This document shows positions 17,206 through 25,481 of a stretch of DNA of 64,000 nt, one piece after another. The position numbers and the translations under genes were made by a program. The notes below the pieces were generated by a model. It saw nothing but the letters and a program-made list of their open reading frames with translations, was not told the origin of the DNA and ran no database searches. This DNA is from SZUA-430 sp044220975 (GTDB lineage Bacteria > Pseudomonadota > Alphaproteobacteria > Micropepsales > Micropepsaceae), in NCBI GenBank assembly GCA_044220975.1, contig JBGAPZ010000011.1:31964-95963 (forward strand). The letters are read 5' to 3'. Positions within the stretch are counted from its first letter, which is position 1, and every line of letters begins with the position of its first letter.

Positions 17206-17928
17206 GTGCGGGACGTAACGTTGAGCGAGAGAAACAAAGCGCTTGTTTTGTTTTCCGGAGGGCAAGATTCGGCAACTTGCTTGGCGTGGGCTCTTGCGCG
17301 TTTCGATACGGTCGAGACCGTCGGCTTTTCGTACGGGCAACGTCACGCCGTGGAGATGGATTGCCGCACGAAATTCATGACTGGTTTGCGGGCGCAGTTT
17401 CCGGCGTGGGCCGAGCGGCTTGGCGCCGATCATGTGCTCGATCTTTCGGTGATCAGATCGTTGGGCGAGACGGCCCTCACCGGCGCCGGTGAAATCGAAA
17501 TGGGAAACAATGGGCTCCCGACGACGTTTGTGCCCGGGCGCAACATCTTCTTTTTCACGGCGGCGGCAGCGCTGGCCTACCGGCGCGGGATCAAGCATCT
17601 CGTCGGTGGCATGTGCGAGACCGATTATTCGGGCTATCCGGATTGCCGGGACGACACACTGAAGAGCTTGCAGGCGTCGCTGAATTTGGGGCTCGACGCG
17701 CGGCTCGTGATCGATACGCCGCTGATGTGGCTGGACAAGGCCGCAACGTGGCGGCTCGCCGATGAGTTGGGTGGCGCTGCGTTGGTTAAGTTGCTGCTCG
17801 AAGAGACGCACTCGTGTTATCGCGGCGATCGGTCGAAGCGGCATGCGTGGGGCTATGGCTGCGGAACCTGTCCCGCTTGCGATTTGCGAGCGAACGGCTG
17901 GGCGCAGTACAAGGCGCACCTTTCATGA
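17206..17928 (+). CDS. queC: 7-cyano-7-deazaguanine synthase
   Basis: QueC converts 7-carboxy-7-deazaguanine to preQ0 using ATP and ammonia in queuosine synthesis. The PP-loop SGGQDSATC is near the N-terminus, and the C-terminal zinc site reads CGTCPACDLR after an upstream SCYRGD. GTG 17206 gives 240 residues. TTG 17221 (MSERNKALVLF) is a plausible alternative with GGGA upstream and would shorten the product by five residues. It is the first gene of queC-queE-queD-queF, all overlapping by one to four bases. Confidence 0.93.
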   Translation: MRDVTLSERNKALVLFSGGQDSATCLAWALARFDTVETVGFSYGQRHAVEMDCRTKFMTGLRAQFPAWAERLGADHVLDLSVIRSLGETALTGAGEIEMGNNGLPTTFVPGRNIFFFTAAAALAYRRGIKHLVGGMCETDYSGYPDCRDDTLKSLQASLNLGLDARLVIDTPLMWLDKAATWRLADELGGAALVKLLLEETHSCYRGDRSKRHAWGYGCGTCPACDLRANGWAQYKAHLS

Positions 17929-18560
17929 CCTATGCCGTCAAGGAGATGTTCTACACGCTGCAAGGCGAGGGGATGCGCGCGGGCCGCGCGGCGGTGTTTT
18001 GCCGGTTTGCGGGCTGCAATTTGTGGACGGGCCGCGAGGCGGATCGCGCGGATGCGGTGTGCAAATTCTGCGACACCGAATTCGTTGGAACGGACGGCGC
18101 GGGCGGCGGCAAGTTCGAGAAAGCAGCGGCGCTTGCGGATGCGATCGCGAAACAATGGCCGGCAAACGGCGAGGGCAAGCGATACGTCGTCTTCACCGGC
18201 GGCGAACCGTTGCTGCAGATCGATCACGAATTGATCGTCGAAGTGCATCTGCGGGGTTTCGAAATCGCGGTCGAGACCAACGGAACGATTGCGGCGCCCG
18301 ACGGTATCGACTGGGTTTGCGTCAGTCCGAAAGCGGGGTCGTTGTTGGCGCAAAAGCGCGGGAACGAATTGAAGCTGGTCTATCCGCAGGCCGGCGCCGA
18401 GCCCGAACGATTTCAGGACTTGGCGTTCGAGCATTTGCTGCTGCAGCCGATGTGGGGCGACAAAACGGCTGATAACATGCGCGCCGCGGCGCGCTATTGC
18501 ATGGAGCATCCGCGCTGGCGCCTCAGCGTGCAGACGCATAAGTGGATTGGGATACCGTGA
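17925..18560 (+). CDS. queE: 7-carboxy-7-deazaguanine synthase
   Basis: QueE is the radical SAM enzyme that rearranges 6-carboxytetrahydropterin to 7-carboxy-7-deazaguanine. The cluster cysteines are C31, C46 and C49, a C-x14-C-x2-C form known from one QueE clade rather than the canonical CX3CX2C. VVFTGGEPLLQ and VETNGT are also present. Start ATG 17925 overlaps the queC stop (ATGA), giving 211 residues. It lies between queC and queD in the operon. Confidence 0.92.
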   Translation: MTYAVKEMFYTLQGEGMRAGRAAVFCRFAGCNLWTGREADRADAVCKFCDTEFVGTDGAGGGKFEKAAALADAIAKQWPANGEGKRYVVFTGGEPLLQIDHELIVEVHLRGFEIAVETNGTIAAPDGIDWVCVSPKAGSLLAQKRGNELKLVYPQAGAEPERFQDLAFEHLLLQPMWGDKTADNMRAAARYCMEHPRWRLSVQTHKWIGIP

Positions 18561-18922
18561 CGCTTTCGATTACCAAGGAATTTCGTTTCGACGCTGCGCA
18601 TTTCTTGCCGACGGCACCGAAGGGGCATCAGAATTCGCGGATGCACGGGCATTCGTTTGTCGCCGCCGTCACGCTTGAGGGTGCGCCGGATCCGGCGAAG
18701 GGCTGGATCCGCGATTTTGCGGATGTCGATGAAGCCGTGGCTGCGTTGCGCGCACGGCTCGACCACCATCTCTTAAACGAGATCAAAGGGCTTGAGCTGC
18801 CGACCTTGGAGCGGCTGGCGCGGTTCATCTTCGACGACTTGAAAGCTGCGCTGCCGGAGATCGCGTCGGTGACGGTGCGGCGCGACTCGCTGGGCGAATC
18901 CGCGATGTATCGGAGGGCCTGA
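18557..18922 (+). CDS. queD: QueD-like 6-pyruvoyl-tetrahydropterin synthase homolog lacking the catalytic Cys
   Basis: By fold and place this is QueD, which makes 6-carboxytetrahydropterin from dihydroneopterin triphosphate. The zinc ligands are kept (FDAAH and MHGHSF), as is LDHHLLNE. The usual C-x3-HGH motif, however, reads N-S-R-M-H-G-H, so the catalytic cysteine is replaced by asparagine, and the region of the C-terminal catalytic Glu reads RRDSLGES. Start GTG 18557 overlaps the queE stop (GTGA). The operon argues for a queuosine role, but the chemistry may be altered or served by a paralog elsewhere. Confidence 0.82.
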   Translation: MTLSITKEFRFDAAHFLPTAPKGHQNSRMHGHSFVAAVTLEGAPDPAKGWIRDFADVDEAVAALRARLDHHLLNEIKGLELPTLERLARFIFDDLKAALPEIASVTVRRDSLGESAMYRRA

Positions 18923-19377
18923 TGGCGAAGGACAAACTCACGCAATTGGGTCAAACCTCGAAGCTGCCTGTATCGCCCGCCGAAGCGGTGTTGGAGCGCG
19001 TGCCCAACCCACATGCGGACAGCGACTATCTCGTGCGCTTCACCGCGCCGGAGTTCACGACGCTTTGCCCCGTGACCGGACAGCCGGACTTCGCGCACCT
19101 TGTAATCGACTATGCGCCCGGCAAATGGATCGTCGAGTCGAAGTCGCTGAAGCTGTTCCTGGGCAGCTTCCGCAACCACGCGGGCTTCCACGAGGATTGC
19201 ACGATTTCGATCGGCAAGCGGGTCGTCGAAACAATTGCGCCGAAGTGGCTGCGCATCGGCGGCTACTGGTACCCGCGCGGCGGCATGCCGATCGACGTGT
19301 TTTGGCAGACGGGCAAGCTGCCCAGCGGCTTGTGGGTGCCTGAGCAGGGTGTTGCCCCGTACCGCGGGAGAGGGTGA
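18922..19377 (+). CDS. queF: NADPH-dependent 7-cyano-7-deazaguanine reductase, type I
   Basis: QueF reduces preQ0 to preQ1 with NADPH. This is the short single-domain type, 151 residues, in the tunnelling fold. The thioimide-forming cysteine is C49 in TTLCPVTGQPDF, and the substrate/NADPH motif ESKSLKLFLGSFRNH follows at residue 72. The start overlaps the queD stop by one base (TGATG) with GGAGGG just upstream. Its presence indicates synthesis of preQ1 for tRNA queuosine rather than only scavenging. Confidence 0.94.
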   Translation: MAKDKLTQLGQTSKLPVSPAEAVLERVPNPHADSDYLVRFTAPEFTTLCPVTGQPDFAHLVIDYAPGKWIVESKSLKLFLGSFRNHAGFHEDCTISIGKRVVETIAPKWLRIGGYWYPRGGMPIDVFWQTGKLPSGLWVPEQGVAPYRGRG

Positions 19378-19991
19378 TGGCCGCCACGCTCGAGTTTTGG
19401 TTCGAGTTTGCGAGCACCTATTCGTATCCGGCGGCGCATGCGGTTGAGGCGGCTGCGAAAGCGCGGGGCGTGAACGTTGCTTGGCGTTCGTTTTTGCTTG
19501 CGCCGATTTTCGGCGCGCAGGGCTGGAACGACTCGCCGTTCAACATCTACCCGGCGAAGGGCGCTTATATGTGGCGCGATCTTGCGCGCATCTGCGCCGC
19601 CCAAGGTTTGCCGCTGAAGCGTCCGTCGCAGTTTCCGCGGAATGGGCTGCTCGCGGCGCGCATCTCGTGCCGCTACGCAGATGCCGATTGGCTGCCTGAG
19701 TTTGTGCGGCGTGTTTATTCGGCGAACTTTTCGCGCGATCTCGATATCTCGTCGCCGTTTGTGATCGGCGAGGTTCTATCGACAATGGGGCAGAACGCGG
19801 CCGAGGTGATGCGTGCGGCACAGGCGCAGGAATCGAAGGATGCTTTGCGCGCGCAGACCGAGAAGGCGGTTGCGTTGGGGTTGATCGGTGCGCCGTCTTA
19901 TGTGGTCGATGGCGAAGTGTTTTGGGGCGGCGACCGATTGGAAGCGGCGCTCGATTGGGCCGAAGGCAAACGCGCGGTCGCAGAGATTTAG
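19377..19991 (+). CDS. DsbA-fold 2-hydroxychromene-2-carboxylate isomerase family protein
   Basis: This 204-residue thioredoxin/kappa-GST-fold protein resembles 2-hydroxychromene-2-carboxylate isomerase, a glutathione-using enzyme of naphthalene breakdown. The active-site region is EFASTYSYPAA, with serine in place of the Cys of DsbA, and the cis-proline loop is GAPSYVVDGEVFWGGDRL. With no aromatic pathway genes nearby, its substrate is unclear; many members are general GST-like enzymes. It overlaps the queF stop as TGATG and is probably in the same transcript. Confidence 0.8.
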   Translation: MAATLEFWFEFASTYSYPAAHAVEAAAKARGVNVAWRSFLLAPIFGAQGWNDSPFNIYPAKGAYMWRDLARICAAQGLPLKRPSQFPRNGLLAARISCRYADADWLPEFVRRVYSANFSRDLDISSPFVIGEVLSTMGQNAAEVMRAAQAQESKDALRAQTEKAVALGLIGAPSYVVDGEVFWGGDRLEAALDWAEGKRAVAEI

Positions 19992-20572
19992 CGGCGCGCG
20001 AGTTTTGCGCATTCCTTGTGGCGAAAGCATTGGGCGGTGTGGTCGTTGACCATGCCGACGGCTTGGGCGAACGCGTAGACGATCGTCGGGCCGCAGAAGG
20101 TGAAGCCGCGCTTCTTCAGTTCCTTTGCCATGGCTTGGCTCATAGCCGTTTCGGCCGGGACCTGTTTGATGCCGTCCCATTTGTTCTGCAGCGGCTTGCC
20201 GTCGACGAAATTCCAGAGGAAGCCGGAGAAGCCGTTCGGTTCTGTCTCCATGATGTCGAGGTAGGCGCGCGCGTTCTTGATGGTGCCTTCGATCTTGCCG
20301 CGGTGGCGGATGATGCCTTCGTTCTGCAAAAGCTTTGCGATCTTGGGTTCGGTGTAACGGGCGATCTTCTCCGGCTTGAAGTTGTCGAACGCTTTGCGGA
20401 AGTTGTCGCGCTTGCGGAGGATCGTGATCCAGGAGAGTCCCGCTTGGAAGCCGTCGAGGATCAGCTTCTCGTAGAGCGCGCGATCGTCGTATTCGGGGAC
20501 GCCCCATTCTTCGTCGTGATAGGCGACATAAAGCGGGTCTTCGCCCGGCCAGGCGCAGCGGGTCTTGGGCAC
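19988..20572 (-). CDS. tag: DNA-3-methyladenine glycosylase I
   Basis: Tag removes 3-methyladenine from alkylated DNA in base-excision repair. The 194-residue protein begins with the family's zinc cysteine (TRCAWPGEDPLYVAYHDEEWG) and ends with further ligands (NDHTAQCFRHKEC). The start is GTG 20572; GGAGA 8 nt upstream lies inside the last codons of ygfZ, implying coupling. It converges on the isomerase gene with overlapping stops. Confidence 0.93.
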   Translation of the reverse strand: MPKTRCAWPGEDPLYVAYHDEEWGVPEYDDRALYEKLILDGFQAGLSWITILRKRDNFRKAFDNFKPEKIARYTEPKIAKLLQNEGIIRHRGKIEGTIKNARAYLDIMETEPNGFSGFLWNFVDGKPLQNKWDGIKQVPAETAMSQAMAKELKKRGFTFCGPTIVYAFAQAVGMVNDHTAQCFRHKECAKLARR

Positions 20573-20576
20573 GCAG

Positions 20577-21374
20577 TTATTCTCCGAGAATGAGAGGGTA
20601 TGGCGGGCGGCCGATCTTCACGGTCGTTCCGCCGGCTGTTGCTTCGAGTGCGTCGCCGAGACGATCGAGACGGACGATCGCGAGGCCGTGACCGAGGACG
20701 CTGCCCATCATCTCGCCGATTTCGGTTGCGCCGAGCGTTAGCGGTGTTCCCGGTGGCGGAAATGTCGTGCCGCTGACCGGCAAGATGCGGCGGCGGGCGG
20801 TCGCACGGTGTTTCATGCGGGCGGTGAGCTCTTGGCCGACGTAGCAGCCCTTTTCGAAATCAACGCCGTGAAGTTCTTCGAAATTGCAGTCGAGCGGGAA
20901 CAGTGTTTCGGGGCGAATGTCACTTGAGTCCGGCACGCCTAGCGCGATGCGGTGTGTGTGGTAGGCAGCCGCGTTGTCGCCGACCGTTGTGTTCGCTTTG
21001 GCGGCGCGGAAGCCGAGCGCTGGAATGCGGGGGTCCGCGAAGCTGGTTGCGAGCGGTTCGGTCGAAGCAATTACGGTGAGGTCCGGGCGCTCGACGATTG
21101 TCACTTTGGCGCGCAGTTTGTACTTCTTCAAACGTGCGGCGAGGTCGGTGGCGGACGCTTTCGCGCAATCGAGCAGGAAGCCGCCTTCGATCGGCGCGAT
21201 CAGAAAGTCGCAGATGATCTTGCCTTGCGGCGTCAGCAGCGCCGCATAGATCGCGCTACCGCCGCTCGCCTTTGTCACATCGTTCGTCACAAGGCCCTGA
21301 AGGAACGCCGCGGCGTCGGGGCCTGCGACTTCGACGACGGCGCGGTCCGGCAGAGCTGTGGTCGGGAAACTCAT
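20577..21374 (-). CDS. ygfZ: YgfZ/GcvT-family folate-binding protein
   Basis: This tetrahydrofolate-binding protein helps build or repair certain Fe-S enzymes. The family hallmark KGCYVGQELTARMKHR is present about two thirds along, after the N-terminal GcvT-like domain (FLQGLVTNDV). ATG 21374 (MSFPTTALPD) gives 265 residues; the longer frame upstream overlaps the divergent dihydroorotase gene. It precedes tag in one transcription unit. Confidence 0.9.
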   Translation of the reverse strand: MSFPTTALPDRAVVEVAGPDAAAFLQGLVTNDVTKASGGSAIYAALLTPQGKIICDFLIAPIEGGFLLDCAKASATDLAARLKKYKLRAKVTIVERPDLTVIASTEPLATSFADPRIPALGFRAAKANTTVGDNAAAYHTHRIALGVPDSSDIRPETLFPLDCNFEELHGVDFEKGCYVGQELTARMKHRATARRRILPVSGTTFPPPGTPLTLGATEIGEMMGSVLGHGLAIVRLDRLGDALEATAGGTTVKIGRPPYPLILGE

Positions 21375-21453
21375 GGGGTAGAAGTAGGGTGCCCACGTTC
21401 GCGTTGGCAAGGGCGCTTGCGGAATCGCGCGGTGCTCTGTAGCTGCTAGCGGC

Positions 21454-22791
21454 ATGAGCGAGACCTTTGACCTGATCTTGAAGAATGGCACGGTGGCGAC
21501 GCCGTGGGGCATCGTTGCGGCGGACGTCGCCGTGCGCGCGGGCCGGATAGCCGCGATCGGCGCGCTTGGCTCGGCCAAAGCCGCGGCGGTGCGCGACGTT
21601 AAAGGGCTGCACGTTCTGCCCGGCGCGATCGACAGTCAGGTGCACTTCCGTGAGCCTGGGCCGACGCACAAAGAAGATCTGGAATCGGGAAGCCGCGCCG
21701 CTGTGTTGGGCGGCGTCACCTCGGTTTTCGAGATGCCGAACACCGCGCCGCCGACGACGACCGCCGAGGCGCTGAACGAAAAGCTCACGCGCGCGCGGGG
21801 GCGGATGTGGTGCGACCACGCGTTCTATGTCGGCGCGACGCCGGACAACGCGGCGTCGTTGGTGCAGCTGGAGCTGATGCCGGGTACTGCGGGCGTGAAG
21901 ATGTTCATGGGCTCATCGACCGGGACGCTGCTCGTTCCCGATGATGAGCACGTCGAGCGCGTTTTGAAGAACGGACGCCGGCGTGTTGCCGTGCATGCCG
22001 AGGACGAGGAGCGTTTGAACGCGCGCAAAGGCGAACGCATCGCGGGCGACCCGCGCTCGCATCCGGTATGGCGCGATGCGGAGACCGCGCTGCTCGCGAC
22101 GCAGCGGGTGGTCGGGCTTGCGCGCAAGGTGGGCCGTCGCGTGCATATTCTGCACGTCTCGACGGGCGATGAGATCGCTTACTTGCGCACGCACAAGGAC
22201 ATCGCGAGCGTCGAGACGACGCCGAACCATCTGACGCTGATTGCACCGGATTGTTACGAGCGGCTTGGCACGTACGCGCAGATGAACCCGCCGGTGCGCG
22301 ACAAGTCGCATTGGGAGGCGATCTGGAACGGCGTGCGCGAAGGCGTCGTGGACGTGCTCGGTTCCGATCATGCGCCGCACACGCGCGAGGAAAAGGACAA
22401 GGGCTATCCGGACACGCCGTCGGGCATGACGGGCGTGCAGACTTTGGTTCCGATCATGCTCGATCACGTGAACGCGGGGCGGCTGTCGCTTGAGAGGTTC
22501 GTGGATCTAACCGCGCATGGGCCGCAGCGTTTGTTCGGCTTGGCGACGAAAGGGCGGATCGCGGTCGGGTTCGACGCGGACTTCACGATCGTCGACCTGA
22601 AGGCCAAGCGCACGATCGAGAACAAGTGGATCGCGAGCCGCTGCGGCTGGACGCCGTTCGACGGCGTGACGGTAACGGGTTGGCCGGTCGGCGCGATCTT
22701 GCGCGGCGAGGTCGTGATGTGGGACGGCGCGCTCAACGGCGCGGCGCGCGGGGAGCCGCTCAGGTTTTTGGAGACGCTGGCGCCCGCGTAG
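21454..22791 (+). CDS. dihydroorotase-like amidohydrolase
   Basis: This class I dihydroorotase homolog, 445 residues, belongs to the metal-dependent amidohydrolases. True dihydroorotases close carbamoyl-aspartate to dihydroorotate in pyrimidine synthesis. Motifs are DSQVHFREPG, EMPNTAPPTT, the lysine region GVKMFMGSSTG, AEDEE, HILHVST and LGSDHAPHT. The first metal His of the usual HxH is Gln (QVH), a variant also seen in other bacterial lineages. Activity on dihydroorotate is therefore probable but not certain, and the gene is not next to other pyr genes. Confidence 0.82.
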   Translation: MSETFDLILKNGTVATPWGIVAADVAVRAGRIAAIGALGSAKAAAVRDVKGLHVLPGAIDSQVHFREPGPTHKEDLESGSRAAVLGGVTSVFEMPNTAPPTTTAEALNEKLTRARGRMWCDHAFYVGATPDNAASLVQLELMPGTAGVKMFMGSSTGTLLVPDDEHVERVLKNGRRRVAVHAEDEERLNARKGERIAGDPRSHPVWRDAETALLATQRVVGLARKVGRRVHILHVSTGDEIAYLRTHKDIASVETTPNHLTLIAPDCYERLGTYAQMNPPVRDKSHWEAIWNGVREGVVDVLGSDHAPHTREEKDKGYPDTPSGMTGVQTLVPIMLDHVNAGRLSLERFVDLTAHGPQRLFGLATKGRIAVGFDADFTIVDLKAKRTIENKWIASRCGWTPFDGVTVTGWPVGAILRGEVVMWDGALNGAARGEPLRFLETLAPA

Positions 22792-22807
22792 AACGGCTCG
22801 GTTCCGA

Positions 22808-23212
22808 ATGTCGAAGGAGATAAGGATCGAAGGTTATTCACCCGACGAGATTCTCGCGTATTCGGACGGGGACCTGGACCAATTTGTGTTCACGGGAACC
22901 CCGCTCGTGTTTCGAGCGGGGACCGCGGAGGTTCTTGGGCAATTTGAAATTCGCGGTCACCGGCTGATAGTTGACCTTGCGCATATTGATGGTGGTGGCG
23001 AGGGATTATTATCAACCGTTGGCGCGCTCATTAGCCGAATTGCCGAGCGCAGGGAGTTGATCGAGATCGAATGGCTCGTCCACGCCGTCAATTGCGCCAA
23101 CCCAAATCTAAAGTTGCGTCGTGTTTTGGATCGCCGCGGCTTTACAGTCGTGGCCGATCCAAGGCTGGGCCATGTTTATCGGCTCGTCGAATTCGTACGT
23201 TGCAGTCACTAG
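22808..23212 (+). CDS. conserved hypothetical protein, 134 aa
   Basis: No family is recognised with confidence. The 134-residue soluble protein reads IRIEGYSPDEILAY at its start and ends with NCANPNLKLRRVLDRRGF, a pattern that faintly recalls the last motif of GNAT acetyltransferases (asparagine, then helix, then RRGF). It follows the dihydroorotase by 16 nt and ends convergent with usg, the two stops sharing CTAG. Confidence 0.65.
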   Translation: MSKEIRIEGYSPDEILAYSDGDLDQFVFTGTPLVFRAGTAEVLGQFEIRGHRLIVDLAHIDGGGEGLLSTVGALISRIAERRELIEIEWLVHAVNCANPNLKLRRVLDRRGFTVVADPRLGHVYRLVEFVRCSH

Positions 23213-23472
23213 TGAATGCTGATCTCGTGGCCGACGTGGCGGATGTCGAGTGGGCAGAGGATGCCGCACGTGCCGACGCGGACCGAGTGCAAGCGGCCGT
23301 CGAGGTTGCTTTCCCAAAAGGTCAGGAATTTCGACAGCACCGGGAACTTCGGCGCCATATCCAGTTCCTGCCAGACAAACGACTGCAGCAACTTCGGGTG
23401 GTCGGGCATGTGGTAGAGAATTTCCGCCGTCGTCAGGCGGTAGCCTTTCAACATCAAGTTCAACTGGGCCAC
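23209..23472 (-). CDS. usg: Usg family protein
   Basis: This small protein of about 87 residues belongs to the Usg family of alphaproteobacteria, first seen near tryptophan biosynthesis genes; its role is unknown. The match is strong across the body: LKGYRLTTAEILYHMPDHP, LLQSFVWQELDMAPKFPVL and LDGRLHSVRV. The start is GTG 23472, preceded by CGGGAG. The longer frame to 23739 contains no family sequence before this codon. Confidence 0.88.
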   Translation of the reverse strand: MAQLNLMLKGYRLTTAEILYHMPDHPKLLQSFVWQELDMAPKFPVLSKFLTFWESNLDGRLHSVRVGTCGILCPLDIRHVGHEISIH

Positions 23473-23704
23473 GTCAAAACTCCCGCGATTGAGTACGCCA
23501 AAACGCGAAGGCTCTTCCCGGATCGGCGCTAACAAACGCTCACGAGTCTGACCGCGATCCGTAAACTTATCGTGGCTCGGGATTTTGCAACCGTCGAGCG
23601 TTTCATTGCGGGACGCTTGACGTTGGAGGCGAATTGCGGTGCCGTCGCAACAGTTGGCCCCGTGCTGGCGCTCACCATGTTCGAGTGCCAAAGGAAATCG
23701 AGCA

Positions 23705-24697
23705 ATGTCTGCACAATTTAGATGCATCTTGGTAACCAAAACCGAAGCCGGTCAGACAGCGCAGCTGTCGGAGATCGCAGAGCGCGACCTCGGCGAAGGC
23801 GACGTCACTGTCGCCGTTACGCACTCGACGCTGAATTACAAAGACGGACTCGCGGTGACCGGCGCCGCGCCGGTCGTGCGCAAGTTTCCGCTCGTCGCCG
23901 GTATCGACTTCGCCGGCCATGTGCTGACGTCGGCCGACGCGCGGTTCAAGCCCGGCGATGCTGTGGTTGCGAACGGCTGGGGCATGGGGGAGACGTTCAA
24001 CGGCGGCTACTGCACGCGGGCGCATGTAAAGAGCGGCTGGCTGGTGCACGTGCCGCGCGTTTTTACGCCCGCCGACGCGATGGCGATCGGCACGGCCGGG
24101 TACACGGCGATGCTTGCCGTTATGGCGCTTGAGGATTTGGGTCTCACTCCCGCAAGGGGGCCCGTGTTGGTTACGGGAGCCGCCGGCGGCGTCGGCAGTG
24201 TTGCGATTGCGTTGTTGTCGAAGCTTGGATTTCGGGTCGTTGCGTCCACGGGCCGGATGAACGAGGCCGATTATCTGCGCCGTCTTGGCGCAAGCGAGGT
24301 GATCGACCGGGCAGAACTCAGCGGCGACGTGCGGCCGCTTGCCAAAGAACGCTGGGCTGGAGCCGTCGATTCCGTTGGATCGAAGACGCTGGCGAACGTG
24401 CTCGCGGGAACCAGTTACGGCGGCGCAGTCGCTGCTTGCGGCCTGGCGCAGGGGATGGATCTGCCGTCGTCGGTTGCACCATTTATCCTGCGCGGGGTTA
24501 CGCTCGCGGGCATCGAGTCCGTCAATTGCCCGCTGCCGCGGCGCGAGAAAGCATGGCAGCGGCTGGCGCGGGATCTCGACATGAAGAAGTTGGCCGAAGG
24601 GTTGAAGATGGTTCCTCTTGAGGACGTACTTGCGCTGGGCTCGCAAATTTTGAAGGGCCAGGTGAAAGGCCGCATCATTGTCGACGTCAAGCGTTAG
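23705..24697 (+). CDS. acuI: acrylyl-CoA reductase/YhdH-type MDR oxidoreductase
   Basis: This is a medium-chain zinc-free dehydrogenase of the YhdH/AcuI group, 330 residues. AcuI reduces acryloyl-CoA to propionyl-CoA with NADPH. Visible are STLNYKDGLAVTG, the GroES-like GIDFAGHVL, and the nucleotide loop VLVTGAAGGVGSVAIALL. ATG 23705 has AAGGAA eight nt upstream. YhdH homologs without DMSP genes nearby may act on other enoyl thioesters or quinones, so the symbol is the best family guess. Confidence 0.82.
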   Translation: MSAQFRCILVTKTEAGQTAQLSEIAERDLGEGDVTVAVTHSTLNYKDGLAVTGAAPVVRKFPLVAGIDFAGHVLTSADARFKPGDAVVANGWGMGETFNGGYCTRAHVKSGWLVHVPRVFTPADAMAIGTAGYTAMLAVMALEDLGLTPARGPVLVTGAAGGVGSVAIALLSKLGFRVVASTGRMNEADYLRRLGASEVIDRAELSGDVRPLAKERWAGAVDSVGSKTLANVLAGTSYGGAVAACGLAQGMDLPSSVAPFILRGVTLAGIESVNCPLPRREKAWQRLARDLDMKKLAEGLKMVPLEDVLALGSQILKGQVKGRIIVDVKR

Positions 24698-24806
24698 GAC
24701 TTATTAACCAGCATCAATCACCTTTTTGGCCTGCGATAGCGATTTCGGCGGCGCGCCCAAGTCGCTATGATCGCGCGCGTTTTTCGATCCCCGGGGGCCT
24801 TCGCCA

Positions 24807-25481
24807 GTGACTGAAGGGTTTGACTGGCTACTGCTAATCGGCGGCGGGATCGTGATCGGCATTATTGCGGCCGCACCGATCGGGCCTGCAAACATCATCT
24901 GCATTCGCCGCACTTTGTCCTACGGGCAGGTGAACGGGTTTCTTGCGGGGCTTGGCGCCGCGATGGGCGACGGCGTGTTCGCTGTGGTCGCGGGCTTCGG
25001 CGTGAAGTGGGTGTTCGACGCGATCCAGGAGATGGGTGCGCCGTTGCAGCTCGCGAGTGCCGCGATCCTGATGTTCTACGGCGCGCGCGTTTTCATCTAC
25101 GCAACGCCGCCTGAGATACTGCGAAACCCGGACGGCAGCATGCAGACCGGATCCGTCGGCAATTTGGCGGGCGGGTTTGCAGCCACGTTCGCACTCACCA
25201 TCACCAATCCGGCGACGATGGTCGGGTTTGCGACCATGTTCGGCGCGTTCCGCGAAGTCGTCGACTATCACGTCAACTCGTTTGCGACGTTCATCATGGT
25301 TTTGTCGGCGTTCGCGGGATCGGTCCTCTGGTGGTTCGTGGTCACAGCGGTCACGAGCTACTGGCATCAGACGATCGAGCAAAATACACTGAAGCGTATG
25401 AACCAGGCTTCAGGCGGTTTCATTTTCATCACGGGCGCGACGTTGCTCGGCTATGCCGTGTGGCACCGCATCTTCGGGTGA
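24807..25481 (+). CDS. LysE-family amino acid exporter
   Basis: This is an inner-membrane exporter of the LysE/RhtB superfamily, 224 residues with five or six helices. The conserved N-terminal loop AAAPIGPANIICIRRTL after the first helix and the TITNPATMVGFATMF region are typical. The substrate may be an amino acid or similar metabolite. The start is GTG 24807, with only a weak ribosome-binding site. Its stop overlaps the next gene by GTGA. Confidence 0.85.
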   Translation: MTEGFDWLLLIGGGIVIGIIAAAPIGPANIICIRRTLSYGQVNGFLAGLGAAMGDGVFAVVAGFGVKWVFDAIQEMGAPLQLASAAILMFYGARVFIYATPPEILRNPDGSMQTGSVGNLAGGFAATFALTITNPATMVGFATMFGAFREVVDYHVNSFATFIMVLSAFAGSVLWWFVVTAVTSYWHQTIEQNTLKRMNQASGGFIFITGATLLGYAVWHRIFG

